43,306 nt of DNA from UBA3537 sp045561735 (GTDB taxonomy: Bacteria > Bacteroidota > Bacteroidia > Flavobacteriales > Flavobacteriaceae): NCBI GenBank assembly GCA_045561735.1, contig JBJKXC010000016.1:1-43306 (forward strand), given 5' to 3'. The position numbers and the translations under genes were made by a program. Position 1 is the first letter of the stretch, and every line of letters starts with the position of its first letter. Under the pieces are notes generated by a model. That model did not search any database. It saw only the letters and a list, made by a program, of their open reading frames with translations, and had not been told where the DNA came from. Positions 23,067 through 31,786 of this stretch are shown piece after piece.

Positions 23067-23737
23067 GCTGCTGAAGCGCCTGAAATTACAAGTACAATCT
23101 CACCTTTGGCGGGGTGGCTAGTGTAGTGCTCTAAAATAGATTGGACGGTACCACGGCGGGTTTCTTCAAACACTTTGCTTAGCTCTCTCGAGATGGATAT
23201 AAAACGTGCCGGTCCAAAATACAAAGCAATATCTTCCAAGGTTTTGTTGAGTTTATGAGGACTTACATAAAGTACTATTGTGCGTTGTTCTTGGGCCAAT
23301 AATTTAAGCCTTGTTTGACGGCCTTTTTTTAATGGTAAAAACCCTTCAAAAACGAAGCGATCGTTTGGCAAGCCGGAGTTTACAAGCGCGGGCACGAAAG
23401 CAGTTGCGCCAGGCAAGCATTCTACAGAAATTTCTGCTGTCACACAGGCTCTTGTTAGTAAAAATCCAGGATCAGAAATTGCAGGTGTCCCTGCATCGCT
23501 AATTAGAGCAATGGTGGTGCCTCTTTTCATAAGGTCAATAAGGCGGTCTAAAATTTTGTGTTCGTTGTGCATATGATAAGACTGCATGGGCGTTGCGATA
23601 TCAAAATGCTTAAGTAGCTTGCCAGAAGTACGGGTATCTTCAGCTAAAATTAAATCTGCTGATTTTAATGTAGCAATTGCCCTAAGGGTTATGTCTTCAA
23701 GATTTCCAATAGGAGTTGGAACTAAAAAAAGTTTCAT
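23063..23737 (-). CDS. rsmI: 16S rRNA (cytidine-1402-2'-O)-methyltransferase
   Basis: A 224-residue tetrapyrrole-methylase-fold enzyme. It starts at the ATG at 23737 (MKLFLVPTPIGNLEDITLRA); a TTG one codon earlier is unlikely. Motifs: LVPTPIGNLEDIT, ILAEDTRTSGKLLKHF, ALISDAGTPAISDPGFLL and FEGFLPLKKGRQTRL, all diagnostic for RsmI, followed by ARFISISRELSKVFEETRRG. It methylates the 2'-OH of C1402 in the ribosomal P site. A -7 box TACCTTTG lies 18 nt upstream on the minus strand. The protein is slightly short at the C-terminus compared with proteobacterial RsmI, as usual in Bacteroidota. Confidence 0.95.
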   Translation of the reverse strand: MKLFLVPTPIGNLEDITLRAIATLKSADLILAEDTRTSGKLLKHFDIATPMQSYHMHNEHKILDRLIDLMKRGTTIALISDAGTPAISDPGFLLTRACVTAEISVECLPGATAFVPALVNSGLPNDRFVFEGFLPLKKGRQTRLKLLAQEQRTIVLYVSPHKLNKTLEDIALYFGPARFISISRELSKVFEETRRGTVQSILEHYTSHPAKGEIVLVISGASAA

Positions 23738-23755
23738 CAATTATACTTTAAAACG

Positions 23756-23763
23756 CAAAGGTA
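23756..23763 (-). promoter_or_regulatory. -7 box for rsmI
   Basis: Minus-strand TACCTTTG, 18 nt before the rsmI ATG at 23737 and in the short gap after tsaB. No -33 TTG is seen at the expected distance, so read-through from tsaB is also possible. Confidence 0.4.
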
Positions 23764-23775
23764 CGATGTTTAATC

Positions 23776-24447
23776 TTAATTTTTTTTTGGAGGAATCGCC
23801 ATAAAATCTTTTAAATAAAAAGGCTCAAAATAAGCCAGGTCTTCAAAATCTTTTGCTTTATATTTTTGATAAGACAGCGCGCACATTTGTTCAGCTGATG
23901 GAAGTTTAACATCAAAATGTGCATTGGAATGATCAATCATATCCTGAATTTTAGAGGCTCCATTACCAACGAAAAAAACGTTTTGATCTACTAATAAATC
24001 AGCATAGCATCCGGAGTCTAATACTTTCGCTGTGGTGGGGTGAATAGTTCGGTGATTGGCATCAAATACCGCAGAATAGACCTCCATGCGTCGGGCATCT
24101 AAAGTAGCGACAATGTAGCCCTCATTTATATGTACTTTATGGGCAAGCAGTTCTAATGTGGGCAGCGATATAAGGGGAATATCTAACCCAAAGCAAAGTC
24201 CTTTTGCTGTGGAGACCCCAATGCGCAAACCGGTATAAGAACCCGGACCTTTACTAACGGCAATAGCATCGAGTTGACTGCGCTCAATTTGGGTCTCTTT
24301 TAATACCGTATTAATGTAAAGATGAAGCCGCTCAGAGTGTGAGTATTGAGCGCTGTTATCTTCTTTTAAGAGAAGTAATTCTCCGTTAAGTGAAAGTGCA
24401 ACAGAGCAGTTAGTTGTAGAGGTCTCAAGATTTAAAATATAGGCCAT
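23776..24447 (-). CDS. tsaB: tRNA threonylcarbamoyladenosine biosynthesis protein TsaB
   Basis: A 223-residue ASKHA-fold protein beginning YILNLETSTTNCSVALSLNGELL and carrying AVSKGPGSYTGLRIGVSTAKGLCFGLDIPL, the TsaB signature. YIVATLDARRMEVYSAVFD follows in the middle. TsaB is the inactive scaffold that binds TsaD and TsaE in making the t6A37 modification of ANN-decoding tRNAs. It begins directly at the end of the TolC-family gene with no gap, so it appears co-transcribed with the export operon, an arrangement I associate with other flavobacteria. The function is unrelated to export. Confidence 0.94.
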   Translation of the reverse strand: MAYILNLETSTTNCSVALSLNGELLLLKEDNSAQYSHSERLHLYINTVLKETQIERSQLDAIAVSKGPGSYTGLRIGVSTAKGLCFGLDIPLISLPTLELLAHKVHINEGYIVATLDARRMEVYSAVFDANHRTIHPTTAKVLDSGCYADLLVDQNVFFVGNGASKIQDMIDHSNAHFDVKLPSAEQMCALSYQKYKAKDFEDLAYFEPFYLKDFMAIPPKKN

Positions 24448-25788
24448 TTACAAATTTAAGGGTTTTCCAAGATAAAAGTCTAAGACTTTGGTCTTGAAAA
24501 TAAAATCGTATTTGGAACGGACTAAACTTGATTGCGCATTCACTAGTTGAGTTCTGTTTTGTTCTAAATCTAATGTATTAAGCGCGCCGATGTTGTAGCG
24601 CTCTTGCGCATTATCAAAAGACAGTTGACGGGCAGCAACTGATTTTTGAGACGACACATAGGTCTTTAAGGCGGCTTTAGCGTCTGTAAAAGCTCGCTGT
24701 ATATTGCTTTCTATTTCGACTTTGGCCTGGACTAATGCCAAATTTCTATTTTCAAGCTGAACTTTTGCTTTAGCTAACGCTGTTTTGTTTTGAAATCTAG
24801 AGAAAATAGGAATGTTTAAACTTAAGGCAAAACTGTGACCTCGATTATCATTAATTTGCTGAAAAAAAGAATTATCGCTGCTAAGGTTGGAAAAGTTGGC
24901 CCCTGTATTCAGGCCGTAACTAAAGCTAAGATTAGGGTAAAATCCACTTCTTGAAATTTCTTTACCAAATTTAGCTACTTCAATATTTTTCTCAGCCACT
25001 TTAATTTCACTTCTATTTTTTAAAGCATATACCAATATAGCATTAACGTCATTATACAAAAACAACTCTGATGGTGTGTCTAGTGTTATTTGTTCAACCG
25101 AAAACCCTTCAAAAGGGACTTGTAAGACCTGGGATAATGCCAAAAGCGCCAAATTATAATTGTTTTCGGCAACTGTTAAGCGTTGTTCATCGCTGGCCAA
25201 CGTTGCTTCTGCATCAAAGACATTAGCGAGGGGTTGGATGCCTGCGGCAACTAATTCTTTGACACGTTCGAGTTGCTCAATTGAAAACTTATATTGAGCA
25301 TCTGCTATGCTTAAATTTTCTTTATTCAACATCACGTTTAAGTAAGAATTGACCACATTAAGTGCCACATTGTCTCTGATACGTTGAAATTCTTCCTTAC
25401 TAGCCTCCTTATTGATAAGGGACTGTTTATATATATTGGTGTTACGAAACCCATTAAAAATAGTCTGGGAAATACTCAATCCAATGTTTGATGAATGGAA
25501 GGTCCTGTCTAAAAACTGGCCATCAAATACCTCTACATTTCCTAAGTTAAGGCGTTGAGAAGCGCCAACTCCAAGTGATGGTAAAAAATTACCTTTTGCG
25601 GCAATAATGTCTTGGTCATTGGAAAGTAAGGCGTTTTTTGACTGCTGAATAGTGATATTATTTTCGAGCGCATAATTGACGCATGCTTCCAGCGTCCATT
25701 GTTCTTGAGCGCTGACGTTGAATAGGTTTATAAAGCACAGCAAAAGCAGCAGGCTTTTTATTGGATGAATTGGTATTGTATTACGCAT
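24448..25788 (-). CDS. TolC-family outer-membrane channel protein
   Basis: About 446 residues with signal peptide (IKSLLLLLCFINLFNVSAQ) followed by EQWTLEACVNYALENNITIQQSKNALL, the standard OEP opening. Two long coiled-coil repeats follow, with GISQTIFNGFRN and ALSLNIPIFSRFQNKTALAKAKVQ marking the strand regions of each half. The start is uncertain: ATGs at 25815, 25800 and 25788 are all in frame. 25788 gives the cleanest signal peptide and the smallest overlap (8 nt) with the upstream adaptor gene. It forms the outer-membrane duct for the ABC exporter encoded upstream. Confidence 0.9.
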   Translation of the reverse strand: MRNTIPIHPIKSLLLLLCFINLFNVSAQEQWTLEACVNYALENNITIQQSKNALLSNDQDIIAAKGNFLPSLGVGASQRLNLGNVEVFDGQFLDRTFHSSNIGLSISQTIFNGFRNTNIYKQSLINKEASKEEFQRIRDNVALNVVNSYLNVMLNKENLSIADAQYKFSIEQLERVKELVAAGIQPLANVFDAEATLASDEQRLTVAENNYNLALLALSQVLQVPFEGFSVEQITLDTPSELFLYNDVNAILVYALKNRSEIKVAEKNIEVAKFGKEISRSGFYPNLSFSYGLNTGANFSNLSSDNSFFQQINDNRGHSFALSLNIPIFSRFQNKTALAKAKVQLENRNLALVQAKVEIESNIQRAFTDAKAALKTYVSSQKSVAARQLSFDNAQERYNIGALNTLDLEQNRTQLVNAQSSLVRSKYDFIFKTKVLDFYLGKPLNL

Positions 25789-26914
25789 CGTTGTCGTCAT
25801 TTTCTTCTTCTTCATTATTCTCTTCGGAAGCTTTATTCCAAACTTTGATTTTATCTGAAAGCTCTAAGCCTTCAGTAATTTCAACATTGATACCGTCTGA
25901 AATTCCAATTTCAACATTTTTTATCACAAAATCGCCATTGTCATTTAAAATTTCTACAAAAGGCTTTTCAGTAATTCTATTGAACTGTAGTAGAGCTTCT
26001 TTAATCACCATTACACTATCCTTACTGGCAACAGCTATTTCGGCGTTTGCACTATAGCCTGCACGAATTTTATTGCTAGATTCAACAGCGACATCGGCTT
26101 TAATTACAAATTGAACGGCGCCGTTTTCTTCAACACCCTTGGGCGCTACAAAAGTTAGTTTGGCAGGAAATTCCTTTTCATTAATTGCGCCAAGAACAAC
26201 TTTTATGGTTTTTCCTTCCTCCAGCTTACCAACTTCAGATTCATCCACTTTTCCTTCAAATATCATTTGACGCATATCGGCAATGGTCGCAATGGTCGTC
26301 CCTGCGTTAAAATTATTGCTTTGAATCACTTGGTCTCCTTCTCTAACAGGAATTTGTAAAATGGTCCCTGATATTTGAGCGACAATATTGGTGTTGGCAG
26401 AGCCACCGCCAGAAATGGAGCCGCGTTTGATAATTTGATAATCGTTTTGAGCCTGGATGTAACTTTCTTGAGCTTGATTCAGACTTAGTTCGTTATTTTC
26501 AAAATCTTGACGAGATATCACCCCCTTTTCATAGAGTGTTTTGTTGCGTTCAAACAATGTTTTGGCGTTGTCATATGTGAATTTTGAAGATTTAATACGG
26601 CTTTGGGCGCTTACCAAAGCCTGTTCGTTTGGAACCACTCGTATTTTGGCAATTAGATCTCCTTTTTGAACCAAATCTCCTTCTTCAACTGATATTTTAT
26701 CGACAATTCCTGAAATTTGCGGTTTGAGTTCAATTTCCTCCTCAGGATTTAACTTTCCAGTGGCTACAATTTTTGTATCCAAGGAGGTGTAAAAGGCTTG
26801 GGCTGTCTTATAGTCAATAACGTCTTTTTTATTTGAATCTTTAAAGTATTTCAATACAAATACCAAAAGGACAAGTAAGACGATTCCTGAAATAATTTTT
26901 ACTGTTTTATTCAT
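25781..26914 (-). CDS. periplasmic adaptor (HlyD/MacA family)
   Basis: A 377-residue membrane-fusion protein. An N-terminal anchor (about residues 7-25, IISGIVLLVLLVFVLKYF) is followed by the first lipoyl half (EEIELKPQISGIVDKISVEEGDLVQKGDLIAKI) and a helical hairpin with FERNKTLYEKGVISRQDFE. The second lipoyl half (GTILQIPVREGDQVIQ), a beta-barrel and a membrane-proximal domain complete it. The C-terminus is strikingly acidic (SEENNEEEENDDNDA). As the MacA-like component it links the ABC permeases to the TolC-like channel. It begins 13 nt after the second permease gene. The substrate is unknown. Confidence 0.92.
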   Translation of the reverse strand: MNKTVKIISGIVLLVLLVFVLKYFKDSNKKDVIDYKTAQAFYTSLDTKIVATGKLNPEEEIELKPQISGIVDKISVEEGDLVQKGDLIAKIRVVPNEQALVSAQSRIKSSKFTYDNAKTLFERNKTLYEKGVISRQDFENNELSLNQAQESYIQAQNDYQIIKRGSISGGGSANTNIVAQISGTILQIPVREGDQVIQSNNFNAGTTIATIADMRQMIFEGKVDESEVGKLEEGKTIKVVLGAINEKEFPAKLTFVAPKGVEENGAVQFVIKADVAVESSNKIRAGYSANAEIAVASKDSVMVIKEALLQFNRITEKPFVEILNDNGDFVIKNVEIGISDGINVEITEGLELSDKIKVWNKASEENNEEEENDDNDA

Positions 26915-26927
26915 TTTATTAATTTAA

Positions 26928-28169
26928 TTATTCTTCTCTTAACGCTTCTATGGGTTTAACTATGGTTGCTTTGAAAGCCGGAATCAAACCAATTAATGTA
27001 CCCAATAATACCAATAAGGCAAGGGCGACAAATACGACGGCAATAGAAACAGACGCATTCACTAGGGTGGCGTCGTCGCCTTGTCCCCAAACATTATCTA
27101 TGACAATTAGAATCCAACCTCCTGTAATGATGCCTAAAACGCCCGAAAGTAAGGTTAAAAATACGGCTTCCACAACAATCTGACGTTTAATCTCAAAAGG
27201 CGTGGCGCCTAAGGCGCGCCTAATCCCAATTTCTTTAGTACGCTCTTTAACCGTGATCAATAATATGTTTCCAATGGCAAAAACGCCGGCAATTAAGGTT
27301 GCAATACCTACAAACCATGTTAAAAATTGCATTCCTGTTAAAAAGCCTGTGATTTTTGCAAATTCTTTACCAAGGTTAAAACTTCCTAAAGCCCTTTTAT
27401 CCCTTGGGTGTATTTTATTCATATTCCGCAGTAGTAATTTTGTGTCTTCCTCAATCTGTTTGATATTGTAGTTAGGCTTACCTGTTACAACCATCCAACC
27501 AATGCGATCAGCGCGGTTATAAATCTGCTGAAAGGTAGTGAAAGGAATGTGAATATCGCTGGAGGGGCCCATATCCACATTTTCGTTTTGAAAGACACCA
27601 ATCACTTTGAAGTTCATACTGTTGACTTGAATATACCGCCCGATAGGGTTTTCGTTTTTATCAAAAAGTTGTTTATAAACATCCTCGGAAATCACCGCGG
27701 CCTTACGCTTGCTATTAATGTCATTTTGATTGATAAAGCGACCACGCAGCATCTTTTTCTTTTGAATTTTATCTAGCAACGGGTAATCTCCATTGACACC
27801 ATAACGCCCAGATAAAAAATTACGTACCACCAAGGCTTGACTGCGACTCCTAGGAACTACGAGTTCTACACCTTCAATATTTTCTTTTATTTTATGAACA
27901 TGGGATAATTTAAGGCGAACCATTTTTCCTTCTTGAAATCCTTTAAAAGGAATACTGGTATTTTGACCCCAAATAAAAACACTGTTTGTAGCAAAATCTC
28001 CAAAAATTCGATTGAAAGAATTTTCCATTCCCCGTGCGGCGCCCAAAAGAGCGATAAGCAATAGAATCCCCCACCAAACTCCAATCATAGTGATAACAGT
28101 ACGAACTTTGTTTTTAGTCAAACTGTCGTACACTTCCTTCCAGGTATCGCTTTCGAATAAAAATTTCAT
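26928..28169 (-). CDS. MacB-like ABC transporter permease (second copy)
   Basis: A 413-residue MacB/FtsX-type permease. The N-terminal span follows FESDTWKEVYDSLTKNKVRTVITMIGVWWGILLLIALLG. A large periplasmic MacB_PCD domain runs over about residues 45-260. Three C-terminal spans sit around LIAGVFAIGNILLITVKERTKEIGIRRALGATPFEIKRQIVVEAV, with a terminal PIEALREE. The KERTKEIGIRRALGA loop is the coupling motif. It has no ATPase domain of its own and uses the ATPase encoded at 29399-30100. It starts 1 nt after the stop of the first permease, so the pair probably forms a heterodimer. Confidence 0.93.
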   Translation of the reverse strand: MKFLFESDTWKEVYDSLTKNKVRTVITMIGVWWGILLLIALLGAARGMENSFNRIFGDFATNSVFIWGQNTSIPFKGFQEGKMVRLKLSHVHKIKENIEGVELVVPRSRSQALVVRNFLSGRYGVNGDYPLLDKIQKKKMLRGRFINQNDINSKRKAAVISEDVYKQLFDKNENPIGRYIQVNSMNFKVIGVFQNENVDMGPSSDIHIPFTTFQQIYNRADRIGWMVVTGKPNYNIKQIEEDTKLLLRNMNKIHPRDKRALGSFNLGKEFAKITGFLTGMQFLTWFVGIATLIAGVFAIGNILLITVKERTKEIGIRRALGATPFEIKRQIVVEAVFLTLLSGVLGIITGGWILIVIDNVWGQGDDATLVNASVSIAVVFVALALLVLLGTLIGLIPAFKATIVKPIEALREE

Positions 28170-28170
28170 A

Positions 28171-29406
28171 CTATCCTTCGTCTCTTAGGGCCACAATGGG
28201 CTTGATTAGGGAGGCTTTCTTTGCCGGTAAATATCCAGCAATCGCACCGGAAGTGATTAGTGTGAAAGTGGCCATAACAACCAAAGTTTGACTAACACTC
28301 GGATCTGTTATAAAATAAGTTTTTAAGTGGGGGCTTGCCCACTCCAGTAAACCCACCCCCGTTAGCAATCCAAAATAACCTGCCAAGGTTGTTATAAAAA
28401 CAGATTCAACTAAAATAATAGAAATTATAGACCCAGGGGAAGCACCTAAAGCCTTTCTAATTCCAATTTCTTTGGTACGCTCTTTAACAATAAAAATCAT
28501 AATGTTACTGATGCCAACAACGCCTGCAATTAGAGTCCCAAAGCCAATGATCAAAATTAAAATACCCAAAACTGAAGTCATTTGATTGATTCCTTTATTT
28601 TGCATAGCCATATTAGATATTCGTATGGCACGCTGGTCATTTTTTGCCACTGTAAAGCGCGCTTTAAGTTGCTTCTCTAGGTCTAACCCAAAATCAATAG
28701 CTTGATTCAAGTTTAATGTTGGATCATAAGTTAGATTGATTTGATCCACGTAATCATTATTACCATAAATTTTTTGAGCCGTTGTAATTGGCATGTATAT
28801 AATGCGCTCTTCGTCATCGCCACCGTCGTCATTAAAAACGCCCACAACTTTATATGAAATACCACTTAAATTGATATAATTACCGACAACATCCTTCTCT
28901 TTAAGAAATAAATCTTGTCGAACCAAATCTCCAATAACAATCACTTTGGTGCTGTTTTTCATGTCCCGCTGGTTGAGGTAGCGCCCTTTTGAAATCTTTG
29001 TTTTCTCTAAGTATTGATGGTCGGGATGAACAGCCCGTAATAAATAATTATTTTTTTCGTTTCTATAACTGGCCACTACATTGCGATAAATCCTTGAAGT
29101 TATAAATTCTATACTAGGCTCAAAATCAGACTTTATATACTGAAAATCTTCATTTTTAAATTGAATACGCCGACCTGCTTGAAGTCCCTTATATGCTTTT
29201 GTGGTGCGCCCTGAACGAATAAAAATAGCATTGGCTGCATCATCAACAAATGCTTCAGAAAATGTATTATTGAGCCCATTTGCTAAACCAAAAAGGACAG
29301 TAAAAAGTAAAATTGCAAAGGCTACCGTAAAGCCAGAAAGTAAACTGCGAGTGCGGTTTTTATCAATACTTTGAAATACCTCCCGCCAAAAGTCTATATC
29401 AAACAT
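28171..29406 (-). CDS. MacB-like ABC transporter permease (first copy)
   Basis: A 411-residue MacB/FtsX-type permease. The ATG at 29406 (MFDIDFWREVFQSIDKNRTRSLLSGF) is taken rather than a TTG one codon upstream. It has an N-terminal span, a periplasmic domain including NYLLRAVHPDHQYLEKTKISKGRYLNQRDM, and three C-terminal spans around VGISNIMIFIVKERTKEIGIRKALGASPGSIISIILVES. It is a paralogue of the following permease with the same architecture. The gene overlaps the ATPase stop by 8 nt. Tandem unequal permeases suggest a heterodimeric export complex, for peptides, lipids or macrolide-like compounds. Confidence 0.93.
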   Translation of the reverse strand: MFDIDFWREVFQSIDKNRTRSLLSGFTVAFAILLFTVLFGLANGLNNTFSEAFVDDAANAIFIRSGRTTKAYKGLQAGRRIQFKNEDFQYIKSDFEPSIEFITSRIYRNVVASYRNEKNNYLLRAVHPDHQYLEKTKISKGRYLNQRDMKNSTKVIVIGDLVRQDLFLKEKDVVGNYINLSGISYKVVGVFNDDGGDDEERIIYMPITTAQKIYGNNDYVDQINLTYDPTLNLNQAIDFGLDLEKQLKARFTVAKNDQRAIRISNMAMQNKGINQMTSVLGILILIIGFGTLIAGVVGISNIMIFIVKERTKEIGIRKALGASPGSIISIILVESVFITTLAGYFGLLTGVGLLEWASPHLKTYFITDPSVSQTLVVMATFTLITSGAIAGYLPAKKASLIKPIVALRDEG

Positions 29407-30100
29407 CAATAGTCGCTCTTAATTGTTTTATAAAATTGTCTTCCATGATCAGACCATCCTTTAATCGAACGATGCGTTTACACATATTTGCAATATCTTT
29501 CTCATGAGTTACAATTAAAATAGTCTTCCCTTCATCATTTAGCTGTTGTAAAAAAGCCATAATATCATAAGAAGTTGCGCTGTCAAGAGCACCTGTGGGT
29601 TCATCTGCCAGTAAAAGTTTGGGTTCTGATGCTAGGGCCCGTGCGATGGCAACACGTTGTTTTTGACCTCCTGAGAGCTCACTTGGCAAATGTGAGGCCC
29701 AATCTAATAGACCTACTTTTTCCAAATGAAATTTGGCTTTCTCTTGGCGTCTTTTCCTTTTTAAGCCTTGATAGAACAAAGGCAATGTAACATTTTCTAA
29801 GGCATTTTTATAATTAATAAGGTTGAAGGACTGAAATATAAACCCCAAAAACTTATTTCTATAGATCGCTGCTTTTTTTTCGCTTAGATTTTTAATAGGG
29901 ACGCCGTCTAATATATAGTTGCCTTCATCGGCCTCATCCAGCATCCCAATGATATTGAGCAAGGTAGATTTCCCAGAACCTGAAGAACCCATAATTGCTA
30001 CCATCTCTCCCTTTTCAACAAATAAGTCAATTCCTTTTAAAACATGAATACTGGAATCAGCAATGGGATAAGATTTATGGAGCTGTTCAATTTTGAGCAT
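29399..30100 (-). CDS. ABC transporter ATP-binding protein (MacB/LolD type)
   Basis: A 233-residue nucleotide-binding domain. Walker A is GSSGSGKST (residues 38-46), the Q-loop is in IFQSFNLINYKNALENVTLPL, the signature is LSGGQKQRVAIARAL, Walker B is LLLADEPTGALDS, and the switch His is in VTHEKDIA. The sequence is of the LolD/MacB exporter class. It is the first gene of the export operon (ATPase, two permeases, adaptor, TolC-like, then tsaB). A minus-strand TAAATTTG box lies about 70 nt upstream. All ATPase residues are intact. Confidence 0.95.
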   Translation of the reverse strand: MLKIEQLHKSYPIADSSIHVLKGIDLFVEKGEMVAIMGSSGSGKSTLLNIIGMLDEADEGNYILDGVPIKNLSEKKAAIYRNKFLGFIFQSFNLINYKNALENVTLPLFYQGLKRKRRQEKAKFHLEKVGLLDWASHLPSELSGGQKQRVAIARALASEPKLLLADEPTGALDSATSYDIMAFLQQLNDEGKTILIVTHEKDIANMCKRIVRLKDGLIMEDNFIKQLRATIDV

Positions 30101-30170
30101 TTTGACTTTAATTAAATTGTATCCTTAGGACGTTAAAATCTTAATTTTGTTACATCGCTGTAAAAGTATT

Positions 30171-30178
30171 CAAATTTA
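30171..30178 (-). promoter_or_regulatory. possible -7 box of the ABC export operon
   Basis: Minus-strand TAAATTTG, 70 nt before the ATPase start at 30100. No TTG is at a suitable -33 distance, so this is a weak prediction. Confidence 0.3.
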
Positions 30179-30234
30179 ACAATACATCAATAGCGTTGAA
30201 TATAAGCTTCAAGGATTCCTAATTTTAAAGGATT

Positions 30235-30456
30235 TTATTTTTTTTTGGAAACCTTCTTAAAATAGTGATAGGTAACAAGCGCCACCCCCCCCATTAGGAT
30301 ATAAGGAACCAACATCAAATACACAATACCATCGTTTACACCTTTGGCAGTAGTTTGTCCTGCTTCACTTTCTAAAACAGCACGACACATTGCACATTGA
30401 GCCTGAGCAAATAACGTCACAAAAATCAAAAATATATATGTAACCCTGATTTTCAA
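30235..30456 (-). CDS. small CxxC membrane protein of the cytochrome oxidase cluster
   Basis: A 73-residue protein. Its N-terminal hydrophobic stretch (IFLIFVTLFAQAQ) looks like a signal peptide, then comes CAMC (Cys21, Cys24), a short loop, a membrane span (about residues 45-65) and a basic tail (KKVSKKK). The start is TTG at 30456, 3 nt after the DUF420 stop, with no usable ATG. The CAMC pair would face the periplasm, suggesting copper or thiol chemistry in oxidase assembly. This rests on context and the motif only; I do not recognise a named family. It is last in the minus-strand SCO/DUF420 unit. Confidence 0.68.
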   Translation of the reverse strand: MKIRVTYIFLIFVTLFAQAQCAMCRAVLESEAGQTTAKGVNDGIVYLMLVPYILMGGVALVTYHYFKKVSKKK

Positions 30457-30459
30457 ATT

Positions 30460-31047
30460 TTAAACATAGTATGGGGAAATCATAAGGTAAACAACAACAC
30501 CTGTAATGGCGACATAAAGCCATATTGGATAGGCGTATTTTACAATTTTTTTATGTGCTTCATAGTCTGTCAAATATGCCCTTATATAGCTGTATAAAAC
30601 CAAAGGTATTACCGCAACAGAGAGAAAAATATGGGTAATTAAAATAAAGTAGTAAATGAATTTTTGGGGTCCTACTCCTCTATAGGGCGTTGGGTCACTC
30701 GTTATGTGATAGGCAATATACATCAAAAGAAATACAACTGAGCAGCTTATAGCTGTTTTCATCATAGATTCGTGAAGAGATATTCTTTTATTCTTAATCG
30801 CGATTAAAGCGACAATTAACAAGAAGGCCGTAAGACCATTTATGCAGGCATAAATTGGAGGCAAAAAAGTAAGTGGTTTAGCAGTTGGTAAATTCTCAAG
30901 TAGAATTACCTCTTGTAATAAAATTAATTGATCTTGGTCCCACTTAATTGTAAATAAAAGAGCCACGGCCAAAGGAATGAAAATGGAGATGATATTAGTC
31001 CACAGTTTCAGTTTAGATTCTGAGTATTTTTTTGAAGTGTTAATCAT
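30460..31047 (-). CDS. DUF420 membrane protein (cytochrome oxidase assembly-associated)
   Basis: A 195-residue integral membrane protein with five to six hydrophobic segments: LWTNIISIFIPLAVALLFTI, PIYACINGLTAFLLIVALIAI, SCSVVFLLMYIAYHI, KFIYYFILITHIFLSVAVIPLVLYSYIRAYL and YPIWLYVAITGVVVYLM. The motif RGVGPQKFIYYFILITHIFLS with its conserved His is typical of DUF420/CtaM-like proteins found with cytochrome oxidase genes. A role in heme or copper delivery to the oxidase is proposed for relatives. Its ATG lies inside the last codons of the SCO gene (8-nt overlap), indicating coupled translation. Confidence 0.88.
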   Translation of the reverse strand: MINTSKKYSESKLKLWTNIISIFIPLAVALLFTIKWDQDQLILLQEVILLENLPTAKPLTFLPPIYACINGLTAFLLIVALIAIKNKRISLHESMMKTAISCSVVFLLMYIAYHITSDPTPYRGVGPQKFIYYFILITHIFLSVAVIPLVLYSYIRAYLTDYEAHKKIVKYAYPIWLYVAITGVVVYLMISPYYV

Positions 31048-31786
31048 GGTCTAATAATTTTAAAATGTCCTCCTTAAGCGCCGAAATTTCTTCCCGTTCT
31101 CCTTCGTCGCTTATTTGGTCTCTTTGACTGATCGTCCCCCGGTAGTATATCTTTGGGTTCCCAAAAGAATCCGTTCTAGAGCGAATGTACCCCTCTTTAT
31201 CAATGAGGGCGAAATTCCCCGAATGCTCAAAACCACCTGCAGCGCCCTCGACTTGAGCAGCATAGAGGTTAAACCCAATGTTGGCTAAGTCATAAATTGT
31301 TTCTTGTTTGCCTGTAAGAAAATGCCAATTTGGATGGGTAACACCATATTGATCCGCATAGTTTTTTAATACTTCAACTGAATCATGATTGGGATTGATT
31401 GTTATTGAGGCAATCCCAAAATCAGAGCGTTTGGGAAATGTATTTTGGATATTTACAAGGTTTTGGCTCATTTTAGAGCAAATGGTAGGACAAGTGGTAA
31501 AGAAAAATTCAACTAAATAGACAAGTCCTTCAAAGTCTTCATTGGTGATTGTTAAGCCGTTCTGATTTGTAAAACTAAAGGGCATTACCTTTTTGCGTTC
31601 TCCATTAATTTCTAAGTAAGAAAGTGGATTTGCATCTGTCGTTTGTAAAATGACATTTTCACTGCGACTTTCTGTTCTAGCGATGTCCCCAGCTTGGATC
31701 CGTGTCACGATTTTAGGAACAAAAATAATCCCAAAAACCAGTATAATGAAAGCGATACCTATGTATGAATAGTTACTTTTGTTCAT
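31040..31786 (-). CDS. SCO-family copper chaperone for cytochrome c oxidase
   Basis: A 248-residue thioredoxin-fold protein anchored by one N-terminal span (about residues 8-24, facing the periplasm). The copper site is complete: CPTIC (Cys99, Cys103, in FFFTTCPTICSKM) and the distal His188 in GFEHSGNFALID. SCO/SenC proteins deliver copper to the CuA centre of subunit II or keep its cysteines reduced. The ATG overlaps the stop of the upstream redox-dead paralogue by 4 nt, and the stop overlaps the DUF420 start by 8 nt. This tight packing supports a joint role in oxidase assembly. Confidence 0.94.
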   Translation of the reverse strand: MNKSNYSYIGIAFIILVFGIIFVPKIVTRIQAGDIARTESRSENVILQTTDANPLSYLEINGERKKVMPFSFTNQNGLTITNEDFEGLVYLVEFFFTTCPTICSKMSQNLVNIQNTFPKRSDFGIASITINPNHDSVEVLKNYADQYGVTHPNWHFLTGKQETIYDLANIGFNLYAAQVEGAAGGFEHSGNFALIDKEGYIRSRTDSFGNPKIYYRGTISQRDQISDEGEREEISALKEDILKLLDHD

